From Accumulibacter jenkinsii (GTDB lineage Bacteria > Pseudomonadota > Gammaproteobacteria > Burkholderiales > Rhodocyclaceae), in the NCBI GenBank assembly GCA_036625225.1, contig JAZKUF010000001.1, positions 1,612,001-1,676,000 on the forward strand: a stretch of 64,000 nucleotides of DNA. Direction: 5' to 3'. The first letter of the stretch is position 1. Each line of letters begins with the position of its first letter. Below are positions 61,390 through 64,000 of this stretch, one piece after another. The translations under genes were made by a program, and so were the position numbers. Below the pieces are notes generated by a model. It was not told the DNA's origin, made no database searches, and worked only from the letters and a program-made list of their open reading frames with translations.

Positions 61390-61434
61390 GGAGTTTCCCC
61401 GAAATCTGAAAAACTCCAGTTTATACTGTCGGAC
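61390..61434. promoter_or_regulatory. Compact divergent control region with inverted repeat
   Basis: Only 45 bases separate the gabD and NlpC/P60 starts. GGAGTTT at 61390-61396 is the exact reverse complement of AAACTCC at 61411-61417, a possible operator or a hairpin in the gabD leader that would cover its ribosome site. TATACT at 61422-61427 is a good -10 for the plus-strand gene, placing transcription start at or next to its ATG (61435), which would make that mRNA leaderless. No matching -35 is seen. Confidence 0.4.
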
Positions 61435-61929
61435 ATGCGTGTCCACTTCCTCACCGCCGGCGCCCTGTCGCTACTGCTCACTGCCTGTGCGAGCCAGGCA
61501 CCGGCGCCGCGCAGCGCGCCACCCCGGATCGCCGAGCGGCCCGCGGCGAGCGCCAAGGGCAACGACGTGGTGATTTTCGCGCTCGGCCTGATCGATACCG
61601 GTTACCGCTTCGGCGGCAAGAACCCCGAAGCCGGCCTCGACTGCAGCGGCATGGTCTCGTACATCTATCAGGGGGCGGCGGGTCTGCGGATGACCGGCAG
61701 CGCCGCCGACATCGCCCGCCGGGGTCGCCCGATCGAGCGCGACCGCCTGCGCCCGGGCGACCTCGTCTTCTTCAATACCCGCAACCTCCCCCTCTCGCAT
61801 GTCGGCGTGTACATCGGCGATGATCGTTTCGTGCATGCGCCGTCGAGCCAGGGCCGGGTGCGCATCGAGCGCATGAGTAGCCGCTACTTCGCGCAGCGCT
61901 TCGAGACGGCGCGGGCCTACTTCGATTAG
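61435..61929 (+). CDS. NlpC/P60 family lipoprotein endopeptidase
   Basis: A 164-residue lipoprotein. The signal ends with lipobox LTAC (Cys18). The NlpC/P60 domain has the catalytic Cys in LDCSGMVSYIYQ, His in LPLSHVGVYIGDDRF and a third polar residue HAPSSQGRV. Relatives such as Spr cut peptide cross-links in peptidoglycan during wall growth. Probably anchored to the outer membrane. Confidence 0.92.
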   Translation: MRVHFLTAGALSLLLTACASQAPAPRSAPPRIAERPAASAKGNDVVIFALGLIDTGYRFGGKNPEAGLDCSGMVSYIYQGAAGLRMTGSAADIARRGRPIERDRLRPGDLVFFNTRNLPLSHVGVYIGDDRFVHAPSSQGRVRIERMSSRYFAQRFETARAYFD

Positions 61930-61938
61930 CGATCAACC

Positions 61939-63711
61939 ATGCCGATAAGCCTCAGAGAGTCCCTGACACGCCTCACCGTGTCCCAGTTACACGAGTTGCA
62001 AAGCCACCTGCCGATCGATAAGGGCGGACGCAAGGAGCAGTTGGTCGACCGCATGGCCGACGCCATGCTCGGTCCTCAACTGCCGGCAATCTGGTCACGC
62101 CTCGACGAGACGCAGCAGGCGGCCGTCGCCGAAGCCGTGCACCACCCGCTCGGCGAGTATTCTCAACGGCGCTTTCGCGCCAGGTACCAGCACCTGCCGG
62201 CATTCCACACCACCCCGCCAAAAGCGAGCTATTCCCGCAGGGGCCAGCCAACGCTGTTGTGCCTGTTCATTCACGACGCGCTCGAGCAGCCGAGCGCTTT
62301 CATCCCGAGCGACCTGCGCGATCGCCTCAAGGCTTTCGTCCCGCCGCCCGCCCCCTTGAACCTCGCGAGCTCGGAAACCCTCGCCGGGGACGACGAGTTG
62401 ATGATCCGCCTGACCGAGCGCGAGGCCTTGCAGGAAGTGGTGGTCATGTTGCGCACGCTGGAGCAGGTGCGCGTTCAGGTCAGCGACAAGACCGCTCTTC
62501 CGGGCAGCGCGACCCTTCGTCTGCTCGGCGAAAAACTGGCCGGCGGCGATTTCTACCCGCCGGTCGAGAAGCAGGACGAATGGGACCAGGAAATCGGCCC
62601 GATCAAGGCCTTTGCCTGGCCCATGCTGTTGCAGGCCGGCGGACTTGCGGTGCGTAACGGGACTCGCCTCGAACTCGGCCCGGCGGGAGTCAGGGCGCTC
62701 AGCCTGCCGCCGGCAGACGTACTGCGCGGGCTCTGGAAAAAATGGCTCAAGACCACCCTGTTCGATGAATTCAGCCGCATCGACACGATCAAGGGGCAGG
62801 CCTCGCAAGGGCGCGTCATGACCGCCGTCGCCCCCCGCCGGCTGGCGATTGAAGAAGCCCTGCGCGAATGCCCGGTCGGTCGCTGGATCAAGCTCGACGA
62901 CTTCTCCAACTTCATGCTCGCCTCCGACCGCCTTTTTGCCGTCACCCACGACGCCTGGAAACTCTACATCTGCGACCGCCAGTACGGAGCCCTCGGCTAT
63001 GAAGGATCAGGCGGCTGGAACATCCTGCAGGAGCGCTACCTGCTGGCCTTGCTGTTCGAATATGCGGCGACCCTCGGCCTGATCGACATCGCCTATCGCG
63101 ATCCCGCCGAGGCGAAAGAAGATTTCAGGGATCTGTGGGGAGCGGACGACCTCTCTTTTCTGAGCCGCTACGATGGCTTGCAGAACTTTCGTCTGACGCC
63201 GCTGGGGGCTTACGTGCTCGACCTCGATGCCCGCTACCAGCCACTCGCGATCCTCAGCAACGCCGCCCTCTCGGTGTCACCCAGCCTGCAGGTGAACGTC
63301 CTGCAAGGCGCGCTCGCCGCTGAAGAAACGCTGCTGCTCGAAAGCTGGGCCGTCCCGGAATTGGCGGGAAGCTGGCGGCTGGATCAGGAGAAAGCGCTGA
63401 TCGCCATCGAGAAAGGGCACGATATCGCCACCTTGAAGGATTTCCTGGAAAGAACCAGCGGCCAGCCCCTGCCCGAAGCGGCCACGTCCTTCCTCGACTT
63501 CTGCGAGCGCAACGGCAAGGCGCTCAAAACGATCGGCAGCGCCGTACTGATTGAATGCCGCGACCCGGAGATCGCCAACGAGATCGCTGGCCGCCGCGAA
63601 ACCGCCGCTCTTTGCCTGCGCGCCGGACCGAAAACGCTCGCCGTGCGCACACAGCAGCTGGACAAGTTTCGCGACAAGGTTCGCCTGCTCGGTTTCGGGA
63701 TGATTTCCTGA
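61939..63711 (+). CDS. SAP-like / helicase-associated-domain protein
   Basis: A 590-residue protein. Residues 10-45 (LTVSQLHELQSHLPIDKGGRKEQLVDRM) look like a SAP-type DNA-binding helix pair. The C-terminal third (LSNAALSVSPSLQVNVLQ, WRLDQEKALIAIEKGHDIATLKDFLE, QPLPEAATSFLDFCER) matches the helicase-associated Helicase_C_3/XPB-Ssl2-like module, but no helicase motor motifs (Walker A or DEAD) are present. A DNA-binding or repair role is likely but not established. It starts 9 bases after the NlpC/P60 stop. Confidence 0.65.
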   Translation: MPISLRESLTRLTVSQLHELQSHLPIDKGGRKEQLVDRMADAMLGPQLPAIWSRLDETQQAAVAEAVHHPLGEYSQRRFRARYQHLPAFHTTPPKASYSRRGQPTLLCLFIHDALEQPSAFIPSDLRDRLKAFVPPPAPLNLASSETLAGDDELMIRLTEREALQEVVVMLRTLEQVRVQVSDKTALPGSATLRLLGEKLAGGDFYPPVEKQDEWDQEIGPIKAFAWPMLLQAGGLAVRNGTRLELGPAGVRALSLPPADVLRGLWKKWLKTTLFDEFSRIDTIKGQASQGRVMTAVAPRRLAIEEALRECPVGRWIKLDDFSNFMLASDRLFAVTHDAWKLYICDRQYGALGYEGSGGWNILQERYLLALLFEYAATLGLIDIAYRDPAEAKEDFRDLWGADDLSFLSRYDGLQNFRLTPLGAYVLDLDARYQPLAILSNAALSVSPSLQVNVLQGALAAEETLLLESWAVPELAGSWRLDQEKALIAIEKGHDIATLKDFLERTSGQPLPEAATSFLDFCERNGKALKTIGSAVLIECRDPEIANEIAGRRETAALCLRAGPKTLAVRTQQLDKFRDKVRLLGFGMIS

Positions 63712-63900
63712 CCCGCCGCGCGCCGCGCAGGGGTCGCGACGCCAGGCCGCCCGGGATCGGCTCGCGTGGCTCGCCGGAGCGGCGCTGCGGCGTGGCCGGA
63801 GAATGCCGGCGCGCTCATCCCTGCGCCTGTTCCGGTTATCCTTGTCGCCAGACAGACCGACCCTTGCCGGTGCACACGCACAGAAAGGAATGACCCGAGG

Positions 63901-64000
63901 TGGAGCACGCCAATACCGACCAGCGGGGGCGCAAGCGTTTCGCCCTCAAGCGATATTTTTCGCTGACCAGCCTGCTGTGCACCGTTTTCACCGCGGTGGT
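63901..64000 (+). CDS. Start of a membrane protein gene, cut by the window end
   Basis: From GTG at 63901 the frame stays open to the end: a charged head (MEHANTDQRGRKRFALKRY) followed by the start of a membrane helix (FSLTSLLCTVFTAVV). This type of N-terminus is common in membrane-bound diguanylate cyclases or sensor kinases, but only 33 residues are visible, so no function is claimed. Confidence 0.5.

Overview
The window is chromosomal DNA of a high-GC betaproteobacterium, most likely a member of the Rhodocyclales and possibly close to Candidatus Accumulibacter. This rests on gene order and protein character, not on any database search. The clearest marker is the long minus-strand block leuC-leuD-leuB-asd-fimV-(membrane protein)-truA-trpF-trpB-trpA-accD-folC-SPOR protein-cvpA-purF-metZ, a betaproteobacterial arrangement. 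ftsH-folP-glmM at the left edge fits the same group. I saw no rRNA, tRNA, CRISPR array, intact insertion sequence or prophage.

Left part (1-12200): ftsH, folP and glmM on the plus strand; a minus-strand pair of a DOMON-like protein and a NamZ-like (DUF1343) protein; a Fur-family regulator with a perfect palindrome in its promoter region; a plus-strand exported msrB-msrA repair pair; rlmI; a short secreted peptide too small for ordinary ORF calling; and a PiT phosphate transporter with its DUF47 partner behind a good sigma70-type promoter.

Core block (12200-34000): tightly packed minus-strand biosynthesis genes for methionine, purine, folate, fatty acid, tryptophan, leucine and lysine/threonine precursors, plus FimV, TruA, an M48 lipoprotein protease, an MFS transporter, a DUF465 protein and AroC. 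Many neighbours overlap by 4 bases or sit within 20 bases of each other.

Accessory and decaying region (34000-50100): this is the least ordinary part. A former cobalamin cluster is reduced to a truncated bluB, an intact cobD-like gene and a frameshifted, truncated cobO. Next to it lies a collapsed fragment of a jetA (DUF3375) gene. About 5 kb away a full-length jetA is the last gene of a type III restriction-modification operon: mod, antitoxin, frameshifted PIN toxin, res, jetA. The other Wadjet genes jetB, jetC and jetD are not in the window. A second, intact vapBC-like pair and an AT-richer exported protein of unknown function lie between.

Right part (50100-64000): DUF808 and BrkB-type membrane proteins; a kaiC-kaiB-PAS/GGDEF operon that may link a Kai-type timer to cyclic-di-GMP; a Tat-exported dienelactone hydrolase; an EamA exporter beside a broken second copy; a DUF1272 zinc protein; an aquaporin with a very strong terminator; a Gly/Cys-tailed protein; gabD divergent from an NlpC/P60 lipoprotein; and a SAP/helicase-associated-domain protein. 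The window ends inside a new membrane protein gene.

A recurring theme is gene fragments made by internal deletion or a single-base frameshift (jetA copy, bluB, cobO, vapC, EamA copy). Some single-base events could be sequencing errors; the large deletions cannot be explained that way.
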